NCBI GenBank assembly: GCA_016927565.1 | Contig: JAFGMK010000012.1 | Coordinates: 1-36,653, forward strand | Direction of reading: 5' to 3' | Origin: Minisyncoccota bacterium | Lineage (GTDB): Bacteria; Patescibacteriota; Microgenomatia; PFEM01; JAFGMK01 | DNA: 36,653 nucleotides | In this document: positions 6,927 to 14,362 of the stretch, piece after piece | How the letters are laid out: every line of letters starts with the position of its first letter | How positions within the stretch are numbered: the first letter of the stretch is position 1 | Translations under genes and position numbers: made by a program | The notes under the pieces: generated by a model | Seen by the model: the letters and a program-made list of their open reading frames with translations, nothing else | Databases searched by the model: none | What the model was told of the DNA's origin: nothing

Positions 6927-9335
6927 CTAAATAAAATCAGGCATTAGGTTGGGGTCATATCGAAGCTCGTTTGGCAGAATTGCGATACCCTTAATTGACT
7001 TGTCTACTTCACGCGCAAAGGTTAAGTATTGGTTGGGCAATAATGAACCAACCTTTCTTCTTCTTAGCATCTCTCTGTAAATATCGATCCCGTAATCCTC
7101 CAGTATTTCTTGAGCATGAGTTCTTGCAGTGTCAGACTGCATCGTAATCACCCGATTTGGAGTCGATTGTAAAACCATATAATGAGCCCTTCGAAATTCT
7201 AATCTTCTTGGAGCCGGTTCTTCACCTGGGCCTCTGACTTCCTGGTCCTGAGCTAGTAGCCCAGAGGTTATGAAATAAAGCCTTCGGAGAAGCAAATTAG
7301 CAAAAACATCTCTTTGGGCAACGTCTGCCATAAATTTTTGTCTTGAGTATCCTAGCATATTGCCTTGAGTATCAAGCCAAAGAGTTAGGGGGTCATCTAA
7401 CCCAGCGATCCAAATTTCAGCTTGATGTTCTCTTGGGAAATCAGGGTCGATTCTAAAGGTGACCGATTGAATCATCCTAGAAGCTAGCTCAGGATCACCA
7501 TGTTGAGAAAAACGATCTCCTCGAGGAGAAACAAACCAAGTATTAAAATCGTTAATTTGTTTCCACAGGGCTTCATTCTCTCTGGCCGCTAAGTCAACTG
7601 TTTCTGCATCTTCTTGCCAAAAAAGCCTTAAGTATCTTCGAAATAGCTCTTCCTGCAAAGTTGCCTCTCGAGATTCGAAAACACCATCTCTCCTGGCACC
7701 CCTTAAGAATCTTCTTAAATGTTTTATGCGTTCAGGAGCCTCCTCTCCTTGAAGTCTTAAAAGTTCCTCATTAACCGGGAAATGGCCTTTTGCTTCCGCT
7801 ACGGTTTCTACAGTAATTAGATTAGCACCAGCAGCCGACGCTAATACATGTAAGTCTGCTTCAATCCCGAACCTTTCCATAACAACCCTCACCGGCTCCA
7901 TTGCCATGGCATCCTCAGCATACCCGTCGGCTCCACTTTCTTCACTATGCGCTCGACGCCCCTGCTTGGCAAAATGCATAATTTTTTTGTTGGCCTGCAC
8001 AAGAATTTTCGACCTTGCCATTGCTACTAGCGGATGATCCCCTTTAAGTTTACTTAAGGCTGTAAAGCCCTCAATTATGCGTCTTTCATCTGTTGCTCGT
8101 GCTTGGTCTACCAAATCAAGACTCTTTTTTTGCTGTATATAGAGCTTAGCTAGTTCTGGTGGATACCGACCTGCCTCAAGGAATAAATCAACCACAGGCT
8201 TTCTAACGGTGTCGTAGTATCTGGATACCAACCGCGCAGCTTCCTCTTCTGGGCTTGCCTCACGAAAAATTGCCCCTAACTCTGTTGTAACAGATTGAAC
8301 CGCTAGAGTTTTGCCTTGAAACAGAGCCGCGGTTGCCATATCGTATGCAAGTGAAACCTGAGGATAGGCTTCGCCAAAATCGTGGTGGGAAAAATAGGCT
8401 GCTCGATTTTTTAAAAAAGTGAAATATCCTCTTTTTAAGTCTGCAAACTGCCTATCGTTTTGCCCGGCAGCTTCAGGTTCTTCACCAGCTGTTGGAAAGC
8501 TTATAACCGTGCCAAGGACCTCACAATCTCTTGCCGTTGCAACTAACCCGGGAGTCTCACGATAATGATACCGAGTAAACAAGCCTCTATCTCTTGTTCC
8601 AGCCATAAATTGAGTAAGATTTTCTAAGAAATAGTCAATTGGACCAGCTTCGTAACCTTCATGTTTGCTTGTATTAGCAATTAAATCTTGTCCTTCGTTA
8701 ACTAAGCTAGGTAACCTAGCCAGAGCGGAGGAAGAAAATGAATCATCGGCTTCGTCATTTCCAAGAGAGAAGATATCAACCACTGCCTTAGCCATAATTA
8801 ATTCTTGAACTCTTTCGGCTCTTCTTACAGCAAGAGACAGTGTTTGTATCTGAGGCTCATACTGTTGTTTCCATAAGTTCGATACTCTTCTTTGTCTTTT
8901 TGCTTTTCCTTTTGTCCTGCCACTGCCCATAATTTCTGCTTTTTTTGCTTCATAGTCAGCTCTTGCTTGCTCAGAAGCATCATAATGATCTTGACGAACC
9001 TGCCGATACTCACCCACCAACTCCACATAAGCAAATAACCTTGCCTGGTCCCCGCCAATCGGTCTTTCTACTCCATAGGCCTTGGCAAGAGTTGAATCTT
9101 TAACATCAACTAAAAAGTTAGCCTGGATGGCCTGAAGCCTGCCCTCTAAGGCCCGATCTACTTCCTCAGCCGACCTTTCACTTGCCAATAACCAGGCATC
9201 ATCTCTTAACTCAACTTCCACAAGCTGATCTTGTGGTTGGCCTGTTTCGGCGCTTCGGAGTCTGATATGTTCTTGCTCTTGGACGTCCCCCGACTCAGAT
9301 GACATGATAACTAACCCGAAATCTTGATAATTCAC
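6927..9335 (-). CDS. Very large hypothetical protein, module gene 4
   Basis: An 802-residue, mostly helical, charged protein and the largest in the repeat array. No signal peptide or transmembrane segment is visible. Residues about 105-180 look like coiled coil with a basic patch near 145-160 (K-G-K-A-K-R-Q-R-R). The C-terminal part (about 610-720) has a more globular, beta-like section. I recognise no catalytic motif; a structural or scaffold role is a guess. The GTG at 9335 lies 4 nt from an extended -10 box; an alternative ATG is codon 11 (9305), which would give a leader of about 30 nt without a Shine-Dalgarno. It is alone between R1 copies 4 and 5. Confidence 0.75.
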   Translation of the reverse strand: MNYQDFGLVIMSSESGDVQEQEHIRLRSAETGQPQDQLVEVELRDDAWLLASERSAEEVDRALEGRLQAIQANFLVDVKDSTLAKAYGVERPIGGDQARLFAYVELVGEYRQVRQDHYDASEQARADYEAKKAEIMGSGRTKGKAKRQRRVSNLWKQQYEPQIQTLSLAVRRAERVQELIMAKAVVDIFSLGNDEADDSFSSSALARLPSLVNEGQDLIANTSKHEGYEAGPIDYFLENLTQFMAGTRDRGLFTRYHYRETPGLVATARDCEVLGTVISFPTAGEEPEAAGQNDRQFADLKRGYFTFLKNRAAYFSHHDFGEAYPQVSLAYDMATAALFQGKTLAVQSVTTELGAIFREASPEEEAARLVSRYYDTVRKPVVDLFLEAGRYPPELAKLYIQQKKSLDLVDQARATDERRIIEGFTALSKLKGDHPLVAMARSKILVQANKKIMHFAKQGRRAHSEESGADGYAEDAMAMEPVRVVMERFGIEADLHVLASAAGANLITVETVAEAKGHFPVNEELLRLQGEEAPERIKHLRRFLRGARRDGVFESREATLQEELFRRYLRLFWQEDAETVDLAARENEALWKQINDFNTWFVSPRGDRFSQHGDPELASRMIQSVTFRIDPDFPREHQAEIWIAGLDDPLTLWLDTQGNMLGYSRQKFMADVAQRDVFANLLLRRLYFITSGLLAQDQEVRGPGEEPAPRRLEFRRAHYMVLQSTPNRVITMQSDTARTHAQEILEDYGIDIYREMLRRRKVGSLLPNQYLTFAREVDKSIKGIAILPNELRYDPNLMPDFI

Positions 9336-9339
9336 CTGT

Positions 9340-9348
9340 ATTTTAGCA
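9340..9348 (-). promoter_or_regulatory. Extended -10 promoter of module gene 4
   Basis: On the minus strand this reads TGCTAAAAT. Transcription from it would begin around the GTG at 9335, consistent either with a leaderless GTG start or with a short leader to the ATG at 9305. Confidence 0.5.
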
Positions 9349-9450
9349 TAGAACGGGTATTTTAAGGGTGATTATTTAACCCATAGCTGAGGAAGTGGGG
9401 AGGTTTTATTGAAACATCTTTATTTCTTAGATTTCTATGACTAACTAAGG

Positions 9451-9544
9451 AGGTTCGAATCCCGTCAGGGTCCCCTATGCAACGAAGCTTGGCCTGAGTA
9501 TTCCGAAGGGTTTATCCTGAGTATGCCGAAGGATTCGAACCTGG
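9451..9544 (+). repeat. R1 repeat, copy 5 with 12-bp outer inverted repeats
   Basis: The most complete copy. AGGTTCGAATCC (9451-9462) and GGATTCGAACCT (9531-9542) are perfect 12-bp inverted arms enclosing GGGTCCCCTATGCAACGA and two REP-like units. The tail near 9590-9610 (TTACTCCCCTACCGGCTTAT) matches tails of copies 3 and 8. The arms contain the GGTTCGAATCC sequence of a tRNA T-arm. Confidence 0.8.
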
Positions 9545-9669
9545 TGGAAAAACACTAAGAGAAGTAAGTTGGGGTTTTTAAAGAGTTTTCTTACTCCCCT
9601 ACCGGCTTATATCTTTCGATAGGCGGTGGGAGATTGAAGAATTTCTTCCTCTCAGATTTATCGTAAAGC

Positions 9670-9698
9670 TTGAGCTTGCCTCAGCGATGTCGTAAAAT
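9670..9698 (+). promoter_or_regulatory. Duplicated promoter upstream of the gene fragment
   Basis: TTGAGC (9670-9675), 17 nt, TAAAAT (9693-9698). It is the counterpart of the promoter at 102-130, with identical boxes and spacing, and lies 7 nt before the GTG at 9706. It may drive both the 43-codon fragment and the overlapping gene at 9830. Confidence 0.55.
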
Positions 9699-9705
9699 TA
9701 GCCTT

Positions 9706-9837
9706 GTGGAAGAAAAAACCGAATCTCAAGATCCAACTCTTGCCCCGAGGCTAGAGTTTATTAAAACCGCTGACTTTGCCTCGGTCTCGGTTCTAGCTAC
9801 TCGTTGGGCGTATAATAGGGAGGACAATTATGGGTGA
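9706..9837 (+). pseudogene. Truncated copy of the TraB-like gene, now a possible uORF
   Basis: The frame (GTG start, 43 codons) aligns with the first 36 codons of the gene at 138: both open with V/M-E-E-K-T, share Q-D-P and E-F-I-K-T-A, and keep L-A-T-x-W-A-Y. The twin Arg pair has become R-L, removing the Tat-like motif, and homology stops after A-Y. The stop TGA at 9835-9837 lies within the first codons of the next gene (ATG at 9830), so ribosomes ending here could re-initiate there. DNA similarity extends upstream through the promoter to about 9650. Confidence 0.7.
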
Positions 9838-11434
9838 TGGCGAACTGGGAGCAGAGAAGCCTTCGGTTGGAGAACAGCGTCTTGGTTTGGGGGTAGTGAA
9901 TAAGTTGGCTGATAGGTATTTTATTCGAGGACGCCAGCCAGAATGCCTTTCGGTAACTAGGGTGTTTGAGTATAGGCAAATGCTTCCAGAGATCCAGCGG
10001 TGTTACGCTGGGGCTGGAAGTTGGCACGGAACGGGAAGATTTCAATACCGGGATGGGGAGCGGGTTGATATTTTGGAAGGTATTTTGGTAAACAAGGGAT
10101 TGGCTCCTCAACAAGACAGTTGGGATCCTCAAACAGGGACAGTTCACCGGATTTCGACGGCACCTTCCAGAATGTATGCTCGTCTTTATGCAGGGATGCA
10201 TTTTCATGAGGGTCAGGGATTAGTTAATCCTTGTGGGGATACTAAGTTATGGGTTGATTTTTTTATTGGTTCGTTGACCCTGGAGGTGATTCGTGAGTTT
10301 GGGTCAATAGGAAATTTGCTTCGGTCAAAAGGTAGTAGCCGGAAGTTCTGGTCTGAACTGGAGAAGAAACATAATTTTAGTTTGGCTGAAAATGTAGAGA
10401 AGTGGCGAGGTAAGGTTACCCAGAAAAAGATCCCGGTGACGCGGGTGTTTATGGCCGGTTCTGATATTTCTGGTAACTACCCGATCTTAATTGGAATTAG
10501 GAAGGGATCAGTTGTTCCTGCTGAGGCCTCAAGAAGTATTCAAAAACATGAGGTTAGGGTTGCTGAGGCCATAAGTCTGGACGAGTTTACTCATCTTGAA
10601 GTTCCCTTAAAGAATGTGGTTGAAACTTTGGCGTTTTTGCAGGATCGGGGGAGGGGGGATGTTCCAGTAATTCCTTTGGAGTTTGGAGAAGAATATTCCC
10701 GGGGCCTTCCGTTTTCGGCGTTGGTTCGTGGTGGGGTGATGGAACCAGGGGATCAGGTTGGAAGAGAAGTGGCTAGAGAGGTTGTCTTTCCTCAATCGGA
10801 GAGTATTCCCAACGCCGGCTCCCTGGCCCAGTTTGCTCCTCAAGTTGGCTGGTTTCCTTCACCCGAAAGAGCGTTTGATTGGGTCCATGGGATTGGACAT
10901 CATGCTCGGGTTCTAGTCTTACAAGAGGTTCGAGCTCAGTCCCTGATTGAGTCTGGTGCTGTTCCGGCCGACATTGACAGAGAGGCTTTGAGGTGGACAG
11001 CAGTGACTCATGATGCTCGAAGAAGAAGCAATCTTCGCTCGCTTGATCATGGGGTAGAAGCAGCGGCTTGGGTGGATGCTGTTCTCCCTTCTGATTTGCC
11101 AGCAGAAACTTGCCAAAAGATTAAGCTTATTTTGGCTCACCATGATGATGAAGATGGAAATTTGGCCCAACAACTGCCTGAACTGGCGATATTAGGAGAT
11201 GCAGATAAGCTGGAAAGGTGTCGGTTAGAACATTTATTACCTCCGCGGACGCCGGCGAAGTTGAGGCGAAGAGTAGGATTGGATCCTACTTATCTACATT
11301 ACTCTGATTCTATTCTTTTTGCTCCTTTAGCGGAGGCGTTGTTTCTTTTGAGTAGGCAAAATCAAAAAAGATACCAACGAAATCCTTTTCAGAGTGTGAT
11401 GGATGCGGCTTTGGTTTTGGGGGTGGTGAAATAA
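9830..11434 (+). CDS. Putative ADP-ribosyltransferase-like/HD-domain fusion
   Basis: A 534-residue soluble protein. The N-terminal half resembles the H-Y-E class of ADP-ribosyltransferases: H66-G67-T68, then I-L-E-G-I-L-x-N-K-G-L-A-P, a segment S-T-A-P-S-R-M-Y-A-R-L-Y-A (Y116/Y120), and E241 in H-E-V-R-V followed by a L-D-E-F-T-H-L-E-V-P strand. The C-terminal half has an HD core: H357/H358, H394-D395, H407, H437-H438-D439 and D457/D459. A base- or nucleotide-modifying enzyme paired with a phosphohydrolase is one reading; substrates are unknown. The HD part is firm, the ART part tentative. The Shine-Dalgarno AGGGAGG is 6 nt upstream, and a TATAAT sits immediately before it. The first codons overlap the end of the 43-codon fragment. 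Confidence 0.75.
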   Translation: MGDGELGAEKPSVGEQRLGLGVVNKLADRYFIRGRQPECLSVTRVFEYRQMLPEIQRCYAGAGSWHGTGRFQYRDGERVDILEGILVNKGLAPQQDSWDPQTGTVHRISTAPSRMYARLYAGMHFHEGQGLVNPCGDTKLWVDFFIGSLTLEVIREFGSIGNLLRSKGSSRKFWSELEKKHNFSLAENVEKWRGKVTQKKIPVTRVFMAGSDISGNYPILIGIRKGSVVPAEASRSIQKHEVRVAEAISLDEFTHLEVPLKNVVETLAFLQDRGRGDVPVIPLEFGEEYSRGLPFSALVRGGVMEPGDQVGREVAREVVFPQSESIPNAGSLAQFAPQVGWFPSPERAFDWVHGIGHHARVLVLQEVRAQSLIESGAVPADIDREALRWTAVTHDARRRSNLRSLDHGVEAAAWVDAVLPSDLPAETCQKIKLILAHHDDEDGNLAQQLPELAILGDADKLERCRLEHLLPPRTPAKLRRRVGLDPTYLHYSDSILFAPLAEALFLLSRQNQKRYQRNPFQSVMDAALVLGVVK

Positions 11435-11611
11435 GCGACTCTGTTCCTGGAGCGGTTTGAGTATAACCAAAATTTACACCTTCCGGGTGTGTTGGTTTGA
11501 CCCCTAGTTACCATCTGTTTGCTAACGAAATTTTTCACTAGGGCGTGAAGTCAAGACGCTTTCTAGGTCTACTCCGCTAGGCGCACTCCTACTTCTGAAC
11601 TTTGAAATCTG
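11435..11611. other. Non-coding gap with a weak hairpin
   Basis: A bulged hairpin (AACCAA...ACACC-ttcc-GGTGT...TTGGTT, about 11,466-11,498) follows the ART-HD gene. It lacks a T-run, so terminator function is doubtful. No open frame is supported. Confidence 0.3.
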
Positions 11612-11642
11612 GGGTCCCCTATGCAACGACGTTTGAGTCTGG
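11612..11642 (+). repeat. R1 repeat, copy 6 (short, diverged)
   Basis: GGGTCCCCTATGCAACGACG is followed by TTTGAGTCTGG in place of TTCGAACCTGG. No tandem units are present. It separates the ART-HD gene from the small membrane protein. Confidence 0.65.
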
Positions 11643-11708
11643 TGGAAAAATATTTTGGTGAGAGAGAGGGGTAGTGAAGGTGATTTTGAAAGAGAAGTTT
11701 TGTTTTCT

Positions 11709-11996
11709 CTAGTGTCGAGGTTGTTCCGAAGGCCGGACGCAAATCCCTAAGCAGCCGAAGCATGTGCTCGGCAAAAAATTTGGTTCTGGGATATTCCAAT
11801 CGACTTTTGGCTCTTTACATACGAAGCCTGGGAGGCACCTACGCTTGGCTCCTGGGCCAGTACAATTCTTATAGGGTAGATCGTAAAATAAATAGACATA
11901 AATAATCAAGAAGATTATAAGGACTCCAGCCAGGATTAAGGGGAGGCGCCAGCCTGACTTGAAACTTCTCAAAGCTTTTTTATTTTTGCTTTCCAT
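11709..11996 (-). CDS. Small Cys-rich membrane-anchored protein, module gene 6
   Basis: A 95-residue protein with a positively charged N-terminus (K-rich, then R-L-P-L), one transmembrane helix (about residues 19-38) and an outside segment with six Cys in a compact area (N-C-T-G, R-R-C-L-P-G-F-V-C-K, C-F-G-C-L-G-I-C), suggesting disulfides or metal binding. No family is recognised. The ATG lies 8 nt after an extended -10 (TGATATACT on the minus strand) with no Shine-Dalgarno, which supports both the start and a leaderless mRNA. It is the only gene between R1 copies 6 and 7. Confidence 0.6.
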   Translation of the reverse strand: MESKNKKALRSFKSGWRLPLILAGVLIIFLIIYVYLFYDLPYKNCTGPGAKRRCLPGFVCKEPKVDWNIPEPNFLPSTCFGCLGICVRPSEQPRH

Positions 11997-12004
11997 TGAT
12001 TATA

Positions 12005-12013
12005 AGTATATCA
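12005..12013 (-). promoter_or_regulatory. Extended -10 promoter of the Cys-rich membrane gene
   Basis: On the minus strand this reads TGATATACT, then 8 nt, then the ATG at 11,996. It has the same geometry as the promoters at 2945, 5673, 17,123 and 27,609. Confidence 0.55.
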
Positions 12014-12027
12014 CACTAGATTTTCTG

Positions 12028-12290
12028 GGGTGGCTGACCCTCCAAAAATTCCGGCTTTGCCAAGAATATTTAGGCGGGCCGCGTCAAGCGCGGCGGGCAG
12101 GCGGGATTTCCTCCTTCGCTAAAGCTTTGGAAGGACTTTGTGAAGACGACGCTTGTCTTTTGGATTGTTTACAAGCTGCTTTTTAAATTGAGAGATTTTG
12201 CTTTGTTTTTAAACTGCCGACCCTTAGCGGGTTCATTCACCCATCAGCCGAAAGAAAAATTGCCCCGGAATGGGGGCAATTTTTTCTTTG
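12028..12290. repeat. R2 repeat, copy 2
   Basis: It matches R2 copy 1 (1271-1500) in its left edge (GGGTGGCTGAC), the GAAGACGACGCTTGTC block, the GCGGGTTCATTCAC block and the terminator hairpin, and runs directly into R1 copy 7. Between GGCTGAC and GGGATTT it carries an insert with a GC-rich hairpin (CCGCGtcaagCGCGG, about 12,078-12,092), at the position where copy 1 also carries a palindrome. Confidence 0.6.
12255..12285. terminator. Bidirectional intrinsic terminator (R2 copy 2)
   Basis: A perfect 12-bp stem: AAAAATTGCCCC (12,255-12,266) pairs with GGGGCAATTTTT (12,273-12,284), with a T-run on both strands. It would isolate the minus-strand gene on the left from the plus-strand gene on the right. 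Confidence 0.75.
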
Positions 12291-12320
12291 GGTCCACTAT
12301 GCAACGAAGTTCGAACCTGG
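12290..12320 (+). repeat. R1 repeat, copy 7 (short)
   Basis: GGGTCCACTATGCAACGAAG followed by TTCGAACCTGG. There are no tandem units. It abuts the R2 terminator, showing that the two repeat types join directly. Confidence 0.72.
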
Positions 12321-12408
12321 TGGAGAGAGGTTTCAGATAAAGAAATTGTTTTTTGGAAAGACTTTTTAAACGCGGGGCTTGATTCTTTTGCTTTTATATA
12401 GATGCGGT

Positions 12409-12417
12409 TGATATAAT
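12409..12417 (+). promoter_or_regulatory. Extended -10 promoter of module gene 7
   Basis: TGATATAAT, with a possible TTGCTT -35 at 12,388-12,393 (18-nt spacer). The leader is about 28 nt and carries a Shine-Dalgarno (AAGGAGG). Confidence 0.55.
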
Positions 12418-12452
12418 AAATTAGTTATTCTAACCTTCTTAAGGAGGCTTAA

Positions 12453-13181
12453 ATGGGTGAAGCTAGTGACGTTGAAAGTAGAGAGGTAGATAGTAGGCAT
12501 GCCGATAAATTTGCCGCCCTCAGCGCCTTGACTCAGGCTTGGAAAGAATATGATGCCTTTCAAGAGGCGGCTGATCAAAGTACGCCTATGGAGGCACAAC
12601 TAGCAGCTGAGAGGGCGCATGCTACGGCAATCAGAGATGCGGAGGCTGCCGGAGCAACCCAGTTTGATCTTGATCACGCCTGGTTGGAAGCGTGCTCTTC
12701 GGAGCGAAGGCAGGACACCTATAGTTGGATTTGCGATCAAACCACCTTGTCTGATGCCCAGCTGCAAGCTTTACGAGAAATTTATGGCTTGAGGGAAGAA
12801 AGAGTAAGAAGGACTGCTGAGGATCAGGCGGAAAGATTAAATGGTGCTTTAGGTAGGTTAGATCAGCTTGTTCAAGCTCATACTGCAGCGGGGTCTGTGG
12901 AGGTTCCTCAAAAACTGAATCCGATGATATTAGATGAGTTGGACTGGGATGGCGAGGAGTCTGTTCGAGCTCTTTTTAGGCAATATCGAGGGACCAAGAA
13001 GCCAATAACTGCAGCGGCAAACGCCTTACATAGGGGGCGCGTTTCTTCCTTAAATGATGTTTTGGGAGCTAATGGGGCTGATGTGAGAAAGATAAGACAG
13101 ATTGGAGAAATCGGTGAAACCCTTTTTAATTTAACGAAGAATCTTTTGCTGGTTTGGCAGGAGACTCACCCCGAAGAATAA
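12453..13181 (+). CDS. Hypothetical helical protein, module gene 7
   Basis: A 242-residue acidic, Ala- and Glu-rich protein predicted to be almost entirely helical, with coiled-coil-like segments around residues 25-70 and 100-140. It has no signal peptide, membrane helix or catalytic motif that I recognise. Start choice is firm: AAGGAGG lies 7 nt before the ATG and a TGATATAAT box lies further up. It is the only gene between R1 copies 7 and 8, on the plus strand like the next module gene. Confidence 0.75.
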   Translation: MGEASDVESREVDSRHADKFAALSALTQAWKEYDAFQEAADQSTPMEAQLAAERAHATAIRDAEAAGATQFDLDHAWLEACSSERRQDTYSWICDQTTLSDAQLQALREIYGLREERVRRTAEDQAERLNGALGRLDQLVQAHTAAGSVEVPQKLNPMILDELDWDGEESVRALFRQYRGTKKPITAAANALHRGRVSSLNDVLGANGADVRKIRQIGEIGETLFNLTKNLLLVWQETHPEE

Positions 13182-13254
13182 ATAAGCCATTGGTTGTTAA
13201 CTTGTTTTTTCCCAACCTCGACTAATAAAGGATCTTTCAAGAATCTAACTAGGT

Positions 13255-13300
13255 AGGTTCGAATCCCATGGGTCCTCTATGCAACGACGTTCGAACCTGG
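13255..13300 (+). repeat. R1 repeat, copy 8 with inverted arms
   Basis: AGGTTCGAATCC at 13,255-13,266 mirrors the end block; the inner 9 bp AGGTTCGAA / TTCGAACCT (13,290-13,298) are perfect. The core reads GGGTCCTCTATGCAACGACG with no tandem units. The tail to about 13,366 (GAGAAAGAGTTGG, then TTTTTACTCCCCGGCTGGCTTTTG) leads straight into the promoter of the next gene. Confidence 0.78.
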
Positions 13301-13385
13301 TTTGGTGGCGTTGGCGAGAAAGAGTTGGGATTTTTGAGGGGGCTTTTTACTCCCCGGCTGGCTTTTGCCTTAGCTTAGGACTTGT

Positions 13386-13394
13386 TGGTATAAT
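13386..13394 (+). promoter_or_regulatory. Extended -10 promoter of the JAMM-like gene
   Basis: TGGTATAAT with a plausible TTGCCT about 18 nt upstream. The ATG at 13,405 follows after 10 nt without a Shine-Dalgarno. Confidence 0.6.
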
Positions 13395-13404
13395 TCTCTT
13401 TAAG

Positions 13405-14313
13405 ATGGGTGAGTTGACAGGTGATAACTTTATGTTGGAGGATTCTTGCGAGAGAGAAGCAGGGCAAACTCTTGCTCGGGTAAGTGAATCGGCGAGGTTG
13501 GGTTTACAGGTGATGATTGGCCATGAATTTTCAGCGGATGACAGCCCGCCTCGGGAAATCCGCTGGCAACATCCTACCCTTAAAGAATATTTAACAACGG
13601 TTGCAACTACTCCCAAGCAAGAACAGGCTTTAACTGTTGGATATTTTGACCCAGTTAGTTTAGATGGGAGTGATGCAGTAGTTGTTCGTGGTGCTGAAGA
13701 AAAGTCCACTATGTTTCCACCTGGTCTTTCGAAAGAAGAGAAATCTCGAGTTAATACGCCCCTAATTATTCTCCATTCTCACCCTGTTCCGGCTCAAATG
13801 CATTTGAGAGAGCCTTGGTTTACTAGTGAAAATGACCCTCTGCTTCGGCTTTGGAGATTTAAAGGAAGGGTTCGGCCTTGGGGAATTGTGGGCGTTAGCT
13901 ATCCCACGGGAATTAGCGACCTTTATTGGACTGATCTTTACTTGATGCCAAAAAACCTTTCAGAGCCAGAAAGAATTGTCGAAGAATTTAAAGCGCTAAG
14001 ACAGGGTGGATTATCATTTGCATCACTAGCGGAGATTATAGCTTTAGCGTTGACAATGCCGGGGAGGTTGAGATCAGCGGCGAGAGAAAAGCTTGTTAAC
14101 TTCGTTGTGGCGGAGCTTAACGATCGGGCTTCTGAACGGGCAATAGAAGAGCGACCCTCCTTTGATGTCTTTTCTCCAGAAAGCAGAATAAAGAGGGCTC
14201 AGGTTGATAGGTTTTGTCAAAGGCTGGGGATTATCCAATACCGAGCCGCGACAACTAAAGAAGAAATGCAATCCGGTTGCGAGACGTTGACTTTTAAACT
14301 CCTAGATCAATAA
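13405..14313 (+). CDS. JAMM/MPN-like metalloprotease candidate, module gene 8
   Basis: With the ATG at 13,405 the protein has 302 residues. The longer open frame from 13,279 begins inside R1 copy 8 and crosses the promoter, so it is not used here. The segment H124-S-H126-P followed by S141-E-N-D144 resembles the zinc-binding H-x-H-P...S-x-x-D signature of JAMM/MPN+ isopeptidases, but the gap to the Ser is about seven residues longer than usual. A glutamate upstream (E98/E99) could be the catalytic acid. The N-terminal 60 residues and the helical C-terminus (about 190-302) are unrecognised. No ubiquitin-like partner is visible in the window. Moderate confidence in the fold, low in the substrate. 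Confidence 0.65.
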   Translation: MGELTGDNFMLEDSCEREAGQTLARVSESARLGLQVMIGHEFSADDSPPREIRWQHPTLKEYLTTVATTPKQEQALTVGYFDPVSLDGSDAVVVRGAEEKSTMFPPGLSKEEKSRVNTPLIILHSHPVPAQMHLREPWFTSENDPLLRLWRFKGRVRPWGIVGVSYPTGISDLYWTDLYLMPKNLSEPERIVEEFKALRQGGLSFASLAEIIALALTMPGRLRSAAREKLVNFVVAELNDRASERAIEERPSFDVFSPESRIKRAQVDRFCQRLGIIQYRAATTKEEMQSGCETLTFKLLDQ

Positions 14314-14362
14314 AATCCTTCCTTGCCTAGACTCTTTTTTATTTTTTTACTCTGAAACCCAG

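Noticed and set aside
11466-11498. Hairpin after the ART-HD gene as an intrinsic terminator
   Set aside because: The stem is interrupted and no T-run follows.
12140-12340. 66-codon frame across R2 copy 2 and R1 copy 7
   Set aside because: It reads through a perfect terminator hairpin and repeat sequence.
1668-13300. R1 copies as classical integron attC sites
   Set aside because: No GTTRRRY core site and no integron integrase is visible; the inverted arms carry tRNA T-arm-like sequence instead. Only a loose functional analogy is kept.
13279-13404. Upstream extension of the JAMM-like gene (42 extra codons)
   Set aside because: It begins inside R1 copy 8 and spans the extended -10 box; the ATG at 13,405 fits the promoter geometry.
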